A stretch of DNA of 64,000 nucleotides from Dipteris shenzhenensis (Eukaryota > Polypodiophyta > Polypodiopsida > Gleicheniales), in the NCBI GenBank assembly GCA_047967505.1, contig CM106538.1. One strand, 5' to 3'. Below the pieces are notes generated by a model. The model made no database searches. It saw nothing but the letters and a program-made list of their open reading frames with translations, and had not been told where the DNA came from. Of this stretch, positions 11,834-21,472 are shown in pieces. The number at the start of each line of letters is the position of its first letter. Within the stretch, counting starts at the first letter, position 1. Made by a program: the position numbers and the translations under genes.

Positions 11834-12226
11834 TCATCCTAAGCCAAGCTTAATGCACCAAACAAGTCTATCTCTAACTCTATACCGAGTTGATCTCCTA
11901 TCATCATTGTACTCTAGCATCATACATTCACCTAAGACTTGATCATCTTCTTCAATAAAGTGTGGTGATTCTTGATGATCGTCATCTTCTTCCTCAATAT
12001 CGTGATCTCCATCTTCCTCTCGTATGATGTCATTATGTGTATCTTTTTCTTGGCTCATATTGTGATCTTTATCTTCTTTGCTAGATCCATCCGGATCAAT
12101 TGGATCCAAAATTGGTAGTGGCATCTCCATATCCACGTCCCTATCTTCAAAAATTTGCTTACTGCATGGTACAACTTGGATCACGTACCACCATCTTGGA
12201 TCAAAATGATCCGGATGAAAAATCAC
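11834..12226 (-). pseudogene. CACTA exon 8, acidic C-terminal region (H, copy 1a)
   Basis: The frame begins with FHPDHFDPRWWYVIQV, the conserved block that follows DUF4216 in plant CACTA transposases, and continues into a stretch dominated by Asp and Glu. Compared with the E2 copy, a small deletion after LEYNDD shifts the frame, so the last 20-30 residues are unrelated. Confidence 0.75.
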
Positions 12227-12320
12227 CTATATTAAAGATGGGTGCCAAATGCCATCAATTATATATATGAAATTATATATATATCAATTACTTTATTATG
12301 TCAAGAGGTAAGAAACTTAC

Positions 12321-13005
12321 ATGCATCATACATCCAGATGATAACTCTCGCTCGCACTTGTTTATTGTCTCTCCATCGCGTTCGGCTTTATGTAGAGCCA
12401 GTTGTAGCCAATGAAGTGACATGTGAGTGGGGAGATAGGCGAGATCCCATGGATATGTTTGCGATCGCCTGTACATTACTTTGAATCTCATCCTTGCATT
12501 TATTCTTTGTACTTTGGCTGCTTCATATCTCTCAATCCACTTCTGCATCTCCTTGCTATTGAGGATACAAAGCTTATTGAATTTCTCCATTTGCTCTTCG
12601 CTCATCTTTCTTTCAATCCCTTTTCCTTGGTGAACCTCACCAACGATGTGATCATCATCCTTGTTATGCCAAGCTTGCGGCATATTGGGATCTGTGGATG
12701 CAAGAAACTCCGTGATATATACTAATGACTCTTGCACAAGCCATCCCTCTACCATGCTTGCTTCCGGTCTTACTCTTTGTCTTACAAATCCCTTCAAAGT
12801 TTTCATAAACCGCTTGAGAAAAAATATCGACTGACTATGAACGGTACCTGCAATGGCCACCTCATCAACTATGTGCACAAGCAAGTGCACTTGAGTTGTC
12901 TTAATGCTCGAGGGAAAGTGCTTCTTAAGCAAGCGTACGGCTTCGATGGATTCCATCATAGCCTTCTCGATGCTCGATATAGAGATCTGTTTTTGAGATA
13001 TCCAC
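12321..13005 (-). pseudogene. CACTA exon 6, DUF4218 (H, copy 1a)
   Basis: The exon is bounded by a GT-AG acceptor at 13,006 and a GTAAGT donor at 12,320. It contains FPSSIKTTQVHLLVHIVDE, the conserved core of DUF4218, the domain that accompanies tnp2 in plant CACTA transposases and whose biochemical role is unknown. The frame is open for 223 codons and close to the E2 copy. It is called a pseudogene because the flanking tnp2 and DUF4216 exons are deleted. A remnant of the tiny exon 5 lies at about 13,108-13,165. Confidence 0.85.
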
Positions 13006-13287
13006 CTATTTCACATGCCCATGTAAGATATATTCATAATCAGTCTAGAGATTATTCAACTTAAATTGAAGAAAATGCAATCAATGCGATTTGATAGTAA
13101 GCACACCTCACAATACCACTGATTTTGAATATAGCATTTCTACCATCTTCTTGTAATAAGTACCCTTTTATTGTAATTGGAAGAATGAACTATCAAAGCA
13201 ACAAAGAAGTCATGTCAATAATATAACATGATCATAATTACACTAATGCATCACGATTATCAGTACACTAATCCTACATTAGAATAC

Positions 13288-13978
13288 CTGTAAGACCTTG
13301 TGCCAATCATGGGAATCCTCAATGCGCCATCAGTGGACCGATGAGATGCATGCCAAGTCATCAACTCCGCTATGGATTTGCATCGAAACATGTGTTGTAT
13401 TCTTGCAATGATGGGAAAGTGTCTCAAGACCTTTACCAGTATCTACTCGTGGGGGATTCACTCTTCATTAAAGGGGGACGTCACCTGCGTGCATGAACTT
13501 CAAGAAAACCCCCTATTTAAGATCCACATAGGATGATAAAACACCCCTATTTAAGCTTATAAGATACCACCAAAATTCCATTATGTCCCCCCCTTTCCTT
13601 AAATCTACATTGTTTCTCAAGCATTTAGATTACACAATAAGCAAATTTAGGTTACTTTCCCTGTGACTATTTAAAACCATACACAAAATCAAACTTGTTT
13701 GGACTAGTTGCCCAAGGTAACCTATATTATGTCCCCCCTTCTTAAATATGACATGGTCCCCCTAGCTTAAATTCAATATTGGGAAAAAAAAAGGGCCCCC
13801 ACTCCTAATGTATAAGCTTATGGCTCATTTCAAAAAAACCCCCTATTGTACACTCACGTGGTATCATAAGTTTCCCCCTGTGAATGCCCCGGGTATCTAC
13901 TCACCTTGCAAAACATCTCTATATCGTTGTTCCCCACACTTCGGACAACTAGCTAAATCTCCATGCTCACGACCGTAA
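13288..13978 (-). pseudogene. tnp2 exon 3 remnants, interrupted by a MITE (H, copy 1a)
   Basis: Minus-strand fragments at 13,290-13,447 and 13,894-13,978 match tnp2 exon 3 of E2 (around SHRSTD and the CPKCGEQRYRDD zinc-finger-like motif). The tnp2 core between the end of exon 4 and the exon 3 position at LRIPA is missing; the join is at CATGGGAATCC near 13,308. The fragments are separated by the 446-bp MITE-B. Confidence 0.8.
13448..13893. mobile_element. MITE-B, complete copy
   Basis: A 446-bp insertion flanked by TATCTACT at 13,440-13,447 and 13,894-13,901. The empty site is visible in paralogous sequence at about 20,523. The ends are imperfect 14-bp inverted repeats (CGTGGGGGATTCAC at left; complement CCCGGGGCATTCAC at right). 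It contains no coding sequence and is rich in runs of C or G. The 8-bp duplication suggests mobilisation by a hAT-type transposase. Confidence 0.85.
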
Positions 13979-14099
13979 GCCACTCTATGCTCTCGAGCAT
14001 TGGCGCATCATCTGACGAGTTTCCACTCGTCCCTTCCATCTACACACTTCCAAAATCACAGCATGAGCTACAAGGAAATCTATTAAGATCCAAAAAATA
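13979..14099 (-). pseudogene. CACTA exon 1 remnant (H, copy 1a)
   Basis: It matches the beginning of exon 1 at 22,260-22,380 (GYF-DLNRFPCSSC on the minus strand) but joins abruptly to tnp2 exon 3 at its 3' side, so the remainder of exon 1 and exon 2 are deleted. Confidence 0.75.
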
Positions 14100-14147
14100 G
14101 CCACCCATGAGCTCCTTTTCTCTCTTGTGACAATAAGTGCCCTGAAA

Positions 14148-14309
14148 CATCGCTATATAGCGATGGTTTGCCCTGAATTGTTGCTATATAGCAACGCTTT
14201 GCCTTGTTCCGTCGCTGTATAGCGACGCTTTTTGGATAAACGCCGCTATATAGTGACTGACCAGCATTGCTATACAGTGACTGACCAGCGTCGCTATATA
14301 GCGACGCTG
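14148..14309. repeat. internal palindrome cluster upstream of CACTA exon 1
   Basis: Four to five copies of a CGCTATATAGCG-centred palindrome lie about 30 bp apart, including ATCGCTATATAGCGAT and TTGCTATATAGCAA, each symmetrical although the arm sequences differ. Confidence 0.8.
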
Positions 14310-14929
14310 AGGGCTTAAACCCAAATCCCCGCACGATGCCGTCTTTCACATGTCTATTGCAAGAAAAAAAAAATTCTCCTCCCACCTTACATTCGACGAC
14401 CTCGCTTTCTGGCTCCTCTCTATTCCCCACTCCTCACCCCTACCCAGCCCCTCTCCCAACACTTGTGCTCCCTTTCCACCCTTCTCCCTGTCTGCTTGTG
14501 TGAATTTTGAAAGAAAGTTTTTTAAGAAGGTGGGTCTCTTTAAACAATGTAGATTCATTTTTTATGAGATTTCATTTTGTGAGTGTTGAAGCATGTTTCT
14601 CCTTTTATTTCTAAGTCTATGTGCTAATTTTCATGGTTGATTTTTAAAGCTTAAGGACAAAAAAAGAGATTTGGTGAAAGAAAGAAGACTCACCTCTTCT
14701 CTTTTTGGTATTTCTCTTCCTCCTCTTTCTCCTTGTTTGTAGGGTGATGCTTTCTCCTTGTTTGTAGGCGTCTCCAAACTCATCCAATCCCTTTGAAAAG
14801 TTGCTCCTCCTTCCTCTAACTAGTTATCTGAAAAAATGGTATGTTTTCTCTTTTTTGTAGGCCCGCCAGGACACGAAACACGGTTCGAGACTTTTCTCTT
14901 ATGCATATCCTTTCCCTCATATGCATTGT
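14310..14929 (-). other. CACTA leader / upstream region (H, copy 1a)
   Basis: This non-coding stretch is shared by the copies at 22,570-23,180 and 54,240-54,880. It contains several CTTTTTGTAGG and CTCCTTGTTTGTAGG words resembling splice acceptors, so it may hold 5' untranslated exons of the tnp2 gene. No conserved protein is seen. Confidence 0.55.
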
Positions 14930-14937
14930 GAGCAGGT

Positions 14938-15183
14938 CTCAGGGGGGTCACTGTATAGAAACCCTCTATACCAAGTGCGTTCAAGGCCTATTTCTAAAAT
15001 CCCTTATCGTTAAATTTTTCATTAAAAAAATGTACCCCTTTTCTATACAAATCTGTAAATTTTTTCCAAAACTATTTTAAATAGTCCCTTATGTATATTT
15101 ATTTCTATAAATTTTAGGAATAATAAATATCCTTCTGTTGAACTCACGTGATAGGGTTAAATATGATGAGTGACCCCCCCGAG
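14938..15183. mobile_element. MITE-A, copy 1
   Basis: A 246-bp insertion with 15-bp terminal inverted repeats (CTCAGGGGGGTCACT and the complement CTCGGGGGGGTCACT), flanked by GAGCAGGT at 14,930-14,937 and 15,184-15,191. The empty site is intact at about 23,190. It has no coding sequence. Confidence 0.92.
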
Positions 15184-15191
15184 GAGCAGGT

Positions 15192-15642
15192 GCATACTAA
15201 TGAATTTCTCCATTTGCTCTTCGCTCATCTTTCTTTCAATCCCTTTTTCTTGAGGGACCTCGCCAATGGTGCGATCATCATCCTTGTTGTGCTAAGCTTG
15301 TGGCATATCAGGATCCGTGGATGCAAGAAACTCTGTGATATATACTAATGACTCTTGCACAAGCCATCCCTCTACCATGCTTGCTTCCGGTCTTACTCTT
15401 TGTCTTACAAACCCCTTTAAAGTTTTCATAAACCGCTCGAGAAAAAACATCCATCGATTATGAACGGTACCTGCTATAGCCACCTCATCAACTATGTGCA
15501 CAAGCAAGTGGACTTGAGTTGTCATAATGCTTGAGGGAAAGTGCTTCTCAAGCAAGCATATGGCTTCGATGGATTCCACCCTAGCCTTCTCGATGCTCGA
15601 TATAGAGATCTCTTTTTGAGATATCCACCTATTTCACATGTC
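15192..15642 (-). pseudogene. misplaced DUF4218 fragment
   Basis: A minus-strand piece of DUF4218 (open frame 15,292-15,579 and beyond) lies inside the leader region. Its left edge continues from the word TGTGAGCAGGTGCATACTAATGA, which elsewhere forms the end of the DUF4216 exon and its intron. Two different parts of the element have therefore been joined out of order. The same junction is at 23,190. Confidence 0.75.
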
Positions 15643-16198
15643 CATGCATATGTAAGATATTTGAGATATCCACCTATTTCACATGTCCATTAAGAAAATA
15701 CATAATGCGATTTGATAGTAAGCATACCTCACAATACTACAGATCTTGAATATAGCATTTCTAACATCTTCTTGTAAGCACCCTTTTATTGTAATTGGAA
15801 GGATGAACTATCAAAGCAACAATGAAATCATGTCAACAATATAACATAATAATAATTATGCTAACGCATCACTATTATCGGTACACTAATTCTACTTAGA
15901 ATACTTGTAAGACCTTGTGCCAATTACACTAATTCTCTTTTTGGTATTTCTCTTCCTCCTCTTTCTCCTTGTTTATAGATTATTCTTTCTCCTTGTTTGG
16001 AGGCTTCTCTAAACTCATCCAATCCCTTTGAAAAGTTGCTTCTCCAAACTCCTCCTTCCTCTAACTAGTTATCTGAAAAAATGGTATGTTTTCTCTTTTT
16101 TGTAGGGCTAGGCCACGAAACACGGTTCGAGGCTTTTCTAGGTAAGAAAGTGCTTCCTATTTTTCCCTTTGTTATTTTCGTTATTTGCATTGGCCTAC
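15643..16198. other. exon 5/intron remnants and second leader copy
   Basis: 15,643-15,930 matches the introns and tiny exon 5 that follow DUF4218 in E1 and E2. 15,930-16,180 is another copy of the leader sequence (GGTATTTCTCTTCCTCC... and GAAAAAATGGTATG...). Confidence 0.65.
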
Positions 16199-16221
16199 AG
16201 CTAACGCCTTAAGCGTTAGCT
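16199..16221. repeat. conserved small hairpin
   Basis: Arms AGCTAACG and CGTTAGCT flank a 7-nt CCTTAAG spacer, between the tnp2 leader and the pyrimidine tract. The same hairpin is in all four copies that retain this region. Confidence 0.8.
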
Positions 16222-16239
16222 GGAGTGATGGGCATAGGC

Positions 16240-17345
16240 ACCCTCTCTTTCCCTCTCTTTCCCTCTCTTCTCTTATTCCCTCTCTCTTTTTCTCTTACGC
16301 ATATGTTTTTCCTTCTCTTATGCTTATGCTCTTTTCCCCTCTTCTTTTTCCCTTCTTTCAATCGCTTTTCCCCTCTTCCTTCTCTTATTTTCCACTCTTT
16401 TTTCCTCTCTTTTTCTCCTCTTTTTATAAGCTCATAAGCACAATCTTATGCTTTCTCTCTTTTTCTCTTATGCTTATATGCTCATGCATAAGCATAAGCA
16501 TATGCTGTCTTTCTTTTTCTCTTATGCTTATGCTCTTTTTCCCTCTTCCTTCTCTTATGCTTATGCTCTTTTCCTCTCTTCTTTTCCCCCTCTTCCTTCT
16601 CTTCTTTTTTCCTCTTCTTTTTCTCCTCTTTCAATCTCTTTTCCCCTCTTCCTTCTCTTATGCCTATGCTCTTTTCCCCTCTTTCAATCTCTTTTCCCCT
16701 CTTTCGATCTCTTTTCCCCTCTTCCTAAAGTCTCTTATGCTTATGCTCTTTTCCTCTCTTCTTTTTCCCCTCTTTCGATCTCTTTTCCTCTCTTCCTTCT
16801 CTTATGCTTATGCTCTTTTCCTCTCTTCTTTTTCCCCTTTTTCGATCTCTTTTCCCCTTCTCCTTCTCTTTTTTTTCCCCCTTCTTTTTCCCCTCTTTCA
16901 ATCTCTTTTTCCCTCTTCCTTATGCTTATGCTTATGCATGAGCATATGTCTCCTCCTTCTTCTCTTCTTTTCCTTCTCTAATGCTTATGCTTATGCATGG
17001 GCATATGTCTTCTTCTTCTTCTCCTTCTCCTTCTCCTTCTCCTTTCCTTCTCTTCTTTTTCCCTCTCTTTCTCTCTTCTTTTCATAAGTATATGCCTATG
17101 CCTATGCCTATGCTTATGCTTATGCTTATGCATGAGCATATGCTCATATGCTTATGTATAAGCATAAGCACATGCTTTCTCTCTTTTTTCTCTTATGCAT
17201 ATTTGGTTCTTTTTCCCTCTTTCAATCTCTTTTCTCCTTTTCTTTCTCTTCTTTTCCCCTCTCCTTCTCTTATGCTTGTCCTTCTCTTTTGCTTCTCTTA
17301 TGCTTCTCCATCTCTTATGCATATGCTTTCCCTCATATGCTTTTC
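16240..17345 (+). repeat. pyrimidine-rich tract with GCTTATGC/GCATAAGC words
   Basis: Over 1.1 kb the plus strand is almost entirely C and T (CTCTTTTCCCCTCTTTC words) interrupted by CTTATGCTTATGC and its complement. Long open frames here consist of Ser, Phe, Leu and Pro in all three frames and are artefacts of composition. The tract lies between the divergent tnp2 and Transposase_24 genes. Confidence 0.9.
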
Positions 17346-17422
17346 GCTTCTTACCTGCTCTTGTTTTCTGTATTTTGTTTTCGTATTTGTGTCTACATTT
17401 GTCCAATCCCCCCAAATTGGAT

Positions 17423-17690
17423 ATGGGATCACGTCGCACGTTCAACGAGTACAAAAACCCTCATAGGAGGAGACATCATGATCTCTATTCTCCATAGGAC
17501 TTTGATTCCACTCAGGCGACACCTCAAGGGCCTACCCTTGCGACTACCCCTAGCTCGACTCCTCTCGGACATAGCACTGTAACTACCCCTTGATGGTCAT
17601 AGGGGAGTGGTTCCTACTAGCCCTCATGACTTCATTCATTCCATATTGTGTACATGAGATGGCAATGCTTTATTCCACTCCCTTGATGCA
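17423..17690 (+). pseudogene. Transposase_24-type gene, 5' exon only (H, copy 1a)
   Basis: Starting at ATG 17,423 the frame reads MGSRRTFNEYKNP, then a basic RRRHH stretch, a TAG stop, and a Ser/Thr/Pro-rich linker (STPLGHSTVTTP) before another stop. The same N-terminus precedes the Transposase_24 homology in element B. The gene is cut off at about 17,690 by a rearrangement. Confidence 0.7.
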
Positions 17691-17789
17691 TACCACGAAT
17701 GAGCGCACACTGCAACCAGAGTGATATGCATAAGGGCTCATATATTCATGTCTAAGTTTGAGATGAAAAAAATCAATGAAGAGCATTGA

Positions 17790-18190
17790 CATCAATAGCT
17801 TCATCCTAAGCCAAGTTTAATGCACCAAACAAGTCTATCTCTAACTCTATACCGAGTTGATCTCCTATCATCATTGTACTCTAGCATCGTACATTCACCT
17901 AAGACTTGATCATCTTCTTCAATAAAGTGTGGTGATTCTTAATGATCGTCATCTTCTTCCTCAATATCGTGATCTCCATCTTCCTCTCGTACGATGTCAT
18001 TATGTGTATCTTTTTCTTGGCTCATATTGTGATCTTTATCTTCTTTGCTAGATCCATCCGGATCAATTGGATCCAAAATTGGTAGTGGCATCTCCATATG
18101 CACGTCTCTATCTTCAAAAATTTGCTTACTTCATGGTGCAACTTGGATCACGTACCACCATCTTGGATCAAAATGATCCGGATGAAAAAT
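17790..18190 (-). pseudogene. CACTA exon 8, acidic region (H, copy 1b)
   Basis: Nearly identical to 11,834-12,226, but a TGA replaces a codon shortly after the DPRWWYVIQV block (CCATGAAGTAAG on the minus strand), closing the frame early. Confidence 0.75.
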
Positions 18191-18305
18191 CACCTATATT
18201 AAAGATGGGTGCCAAATGCCATCAATTATATATATGAAATTATGCTTAAGTACATGTATCAATGGATCTTAAAAAATGAAAGCGATGATTAATTAAATCA
18301 TTAGT

Positions 18306-18716
18306 ATGCACCTCCTCACAATGCTCGGGAAGAACAAAAGCATCATTTTCATTGGTCCAAAGTTTGGTGGAGTCTATTGCAAAGAAACCACTACTGTCTT
18401 TTCTCACTATCGCATGGAGACCATTGTAAATAGTTCTAGACCATTTTACATTAAGAATGAAAATACTAAATTAGCTGAAATCAATTTCATAGATTTTGTG
18501 TGTGGTTCCACAATAATCCAACTGTGAGGAGAGAAGATTGGTATCCAAAGCACTTGCTCGGCTATCTTGTGTGAAGTTAGCCATGACTTCACAATCATAC
18601 ATGACTCTCTTTGAATCGATGCATTTCACGTGAAAATGGCATCCATATGACCATAATGCACTATACTTTTTGTACTGCAAAAGAGCATCATTAAAACAAT
18701 GAAGATGCATCTATTT
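18306..18716 (-). pseudogene. CACTA exon 7, DUF4216 (H, copy 1b)
   Basis: The exon encodes KKYSALWSYGCHF and SQLDYCGTTHKIYEIDF, matching the DUF4216 region of E2. A stop after EIDFS (18,471) interrupts it. The 3' half (around NVKW and the STKLWTNENDAFVLP block) follows in the same frame beyond the stop. Confidence 0.8.
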
Positions 18717-18773
18717 TATAGCGTATATTGTCACAAATAATTACTTTATTATGTCAAGAGGTAAGAAACTTAC

Positions 18774-19458
18774 ATGCATCATACATCCAGATGATAACTC
18801 TCGCTCGCACTTGTTTATTGTCTCTCCATCGCGTTCGGCTTTACGTAGAGCCAGTTGTAGCCAATGAAGTGACATGTGAGTGGGGAGATAGGCGAGATCC
18901 CATGGATATGGTTGCGATCGCCTGTACATTACTCTGAATCTCATCCTTGCATTTATTCTTTCTACTTTAGCTGCTTCATATCTCTCAATCCACTTCTGCA
19001 TCTCCTTGCTATTGAGGATACAAAGCTTATTGAATTTCTCCATTTGCTCTTCGCTCATCTTTCTTTCAATCCCTTTTCCTTGGTGAACCTCACCAACGAT
19101 GTGATCATCATACTTGTTATGCCAAGCTTGCGGCATATTGGGATCTGTGGATGCAAGAAACTCAGTGATATATACTAATGAGTCTTGCACAAGCCATCCC
19201 TCTACCATGCTTGCTTCCGGTCTTACTCTTTGTCTTACAAATCCCTTCAAAGTTTTCATAAACCGCTCGAGAAAATATATCGACTGACTATGAACGGTAC
19301 CTGCAATGGCCACCTCATCAACTATGTGCACAAGCAAGTGCACTTGAGTTGTCTTAATGCTCGAGGGAAAGTGCTTCTTAAGCAAGCGTACGGCTTCGAT
19401 GGATTCCATCATAGCCTTCTCGATGCTCGATATAGAGATCTGTTTTTGAGATATCCAC
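18774..19458 (-). pseudogene. CACTA exon 6, DUF4218 (H, copy 1b)
   Basis: Open for 223 codons with the same splice borders as the first copy, and differing from it at only a few residues. The exon is intact but belongs to an element with a deleted transposase core. Confidence 0.85.
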
Positions 19459-19740
19459 CTATTTCACATGCCCATGTAAGATATATTCATAATCAGTCTA
19501 GAGATTATTCAACTTAAATTGAAGAAAATGCAATCAATGCGATTTGATAGTAAGCACACCTCACAATACCACTGATTTTGAATATAGCATTTCTACCATC
19601 TTCTTGTAATAAGTACCCTTTTATTGTAATTGGAAGAATGAACTATCAAAGCAACAAAGAAGTCATGTCAATAATATAACATGATCATAATTACACTAAT
19701 GCATCACGATTATCAGTACACTAATCCTACATTAGAATAC

Positions 19741-20732
19741 CTGTAAGACCTTGTGCCAATCATGGGAATCCTCAATGCGCCATCAGTGGACCGATGAGAT
19801 GCATGCCAAGTCATCAACTCCGCTATGGATTTGCATCGAAACATGTGTTGTATTCTTGCAATGATGGGAAAGTGTCTCAAGACCTTTACCAGTATCTACT
19901 CGTGGGGGATTCACTCTTCATTAAAGGGGGACGTCACCTGCGTGCATGAACTTCAAGAAAACCCCCTATTTAAGATCCACATAGGATGATAAAACACCCC
20001 TATTTAAGCTTATAAGATACCACCAAAATTCCATTATGTCCCCCCCTTTCCTTAAATCTACATTGTTTCTCAAGCATTTAGATTACACAATAAGCAAATT
20101 TAGGTTACTTTCCCTGTGACTATTTAAAACCATACACAAAATCAAACTTGTTTGGACTAGTTGCCCAAGGTAACCTATATTATGTCCCCCCTTCTTAAAT
20201 ATGACATGGTCCCCCTAGCTTAAATTCAATATTGGGAAAAAAAAAGGGCCCCCACTCCTAATGTATAAGCTTATGGCTCATTTCAAAAAAACCCCCTATT
20301 GTACACTCACATAATCATAATTACACTAATGCATCACGATTATCAGTACACTAATCCTACATTAGAATACCTGTAAGACCTTGTGCCAATCATGGGAATC
20401 CTCAATGTGCCATCAGTGGACCGATGAGATGCATGCCAAGTCATCAACTCCGCTATGGATTTGCATCGGAACATGTGTTGTATTCTTGCAATGATGGGAA
20501 AGTGTCTCAAGACCTTTACCGGTATCTACTCACCTTGCAAGTCATCTCTATATCGTTGTTCCCCACACTTCGGACAACTAGCTAAATCTCCATGCTCACG
20601 ACGATGAAAGAGAATACAGTCATTATGGCAAGCATGGATGGTATCATAATCCATACCCACAGTTGTTAGCATCTTCTTTGCTTCATCTCTTGATGTGGGC
20701 ATGGTATTTGGTGTAGGCAACATCTTCTGGAG
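19741..20732 (-). pseudogene. tnp2 exon 3 remnants around a broken MITE-B (H, copy 1b)
   Basis: 19,741-19,900 and 20,311-20,732 carry the tail of exon 4 joined to exon 3. The second piece is the best preserved in H: it encodes LLQKMLPTPNTMPTSRDEAKK and CPKCGEQRYRDDLQGE. About 210 bp on either side of the MITE-B remnant are direct repeats of each other, so a local duplication has occurred. Confidence 0.8.
19901..20310. mobile_element. MITE-B, truncated copy
   Basis: It has the same left end and TATCTACT flank as the complete copy at 13,448, but stops at CACTCAC (20,310) and joins to duplicated tnp2 flank. The last ~35 bp, including the right terminal repeat, are missing. Confidence 0.85.
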
Positions 20733-21049
20733 TAACCTATCACAGTTCAAACATACATAGGCTTGGAATAATGATGATTCTCAAACATACATGATGATTC
20801 TCACCTCTCTTTTTCGTTTTCCCCTTTTCTTTCTCTTTTTCCCTTTTCTTTCTCTTTTTCCCTCTTTCAAAGCAACAAAGAAGTCATGTCACTAATCCTA
20901 CAGCTTAGAATACCTGTAAGACATTGAGCAAGCTTAGAATCCTACAGCCTAACATTGAGCAAACATTTATAGACTCCTGCATTCTTTAAATTAGAGTGAT
21001 AGAAGTCTGTATCTATTTGCTCAATGGTAGGCTATTAAAGCTTCACATG
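20733..21049 (-). other. intron region between CACTA exons 2 and 3
   Basis: No coding signal. The sequence contains short repeats (AAACATACATGATGATTCTCA, CCCTTTTCTTTCTCTTTTT) and precedes the purine tract. Confidence 0.5.
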
Positions 21050-21345
21050 GGAAAAAAGAGAGGAGAAAAGAGAGAAAAAGAGAGGAGAAAAAAGAGAGAA
21101 AAAGAGAGGAGAAAGAGGAGAAAAGAGAGGAGAAAAAAGACAGAAAAAGAGAGGAGATAAGAGAGAAAAAGAGAGAAAGTGAAAAGAGAAAAATTGGGGA
21201 TAAAAGAGAGAAAAAAAGAGAAGGAAAGAGAGGGGAAAAGACAGGAAAAGAGAGGAGAAAAAAGAGAGAAAAAGAGAGGAGATAAGGAGAAAAAGAGAGG
21301 AGAAAAGAGACGAAAACTAGAGAGGATAAAAGAGAGAATGACAAA
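21050..21345 (+). repeat. almost pure purine tract
   Basis: About 290 bp of GAGAAAAAGAGAGGAGAAAA words with very few pyrimidines on the plus strand. The same tract is at 40,695-40,990. It lies in the intron between exons 2 and 3 and is absent from E1 and E2. The Ser/Phe/Leu open frame on the other strand is compositional. Confidence 0.9.
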
Positions 21346-21472
21346 AGAAAGTCACAATTTAAACATACATAGGCTTCAAATAATGATGATTCTCAAACAT
21401 ACATGATGATTCTCAAAACATACAATATCTAAATAATGAGTCAAATTAATGCACGATCTAACCTCATTAAGG

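Larger units (their letters stand above)
11396..17736 (-). mobile_element. CACTA element H, degenerate, first copy (3' end at left)
   Basis: Read on the minus strand. The left end, TACTAATACACATG..., aligns over 28 bp with the 3' terminus of E2 (CACTACTACACACGC...), with the first C changed to T. It is followed inward by subterminal palindromes, the acidic C-terminal exon, a DUF4218 exon, scraps of tnp2, exon 1, a palindrome cluster, leader sequence, a pyrimidine tract and the start of a Transposase_24 gene on the plus strand. The DUF4216 exon and the tnp2 core are deleted, so it cannot make its own transposase. Two MITEs have inserted. At about 17,690-17,737 it is cut by the junction with the next copy. 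Confidence 0.8.

Noticed and set aside
12423-12725. Plus-strand frames over DUF4218 (also 12,732-13,064, 18,876-19,178, 39,153-39,455, 45,795-46,121 and 56,894-57,220)
   Set aside because: They are shadows of the conserved minus- or plus-strand DUF4218 exon.
14083-14430. Frame with repeated SLYSDAGQ/SLYSNAG (also 54,764-55,111)
   Set aside because: It is a translation of the palindrome cluster and leader; the real exon 1 is in another frame.
16185-17087. A 300-codon open frame rich in Ser, Phe, Leu and Pro (also at 24,317-25,078, 53,283-54,250 and 60,725-61,180)
   Set aside because: All three frames of a C/T-only tract are open and give the same composition; there is no conserved motif or codon pattern.
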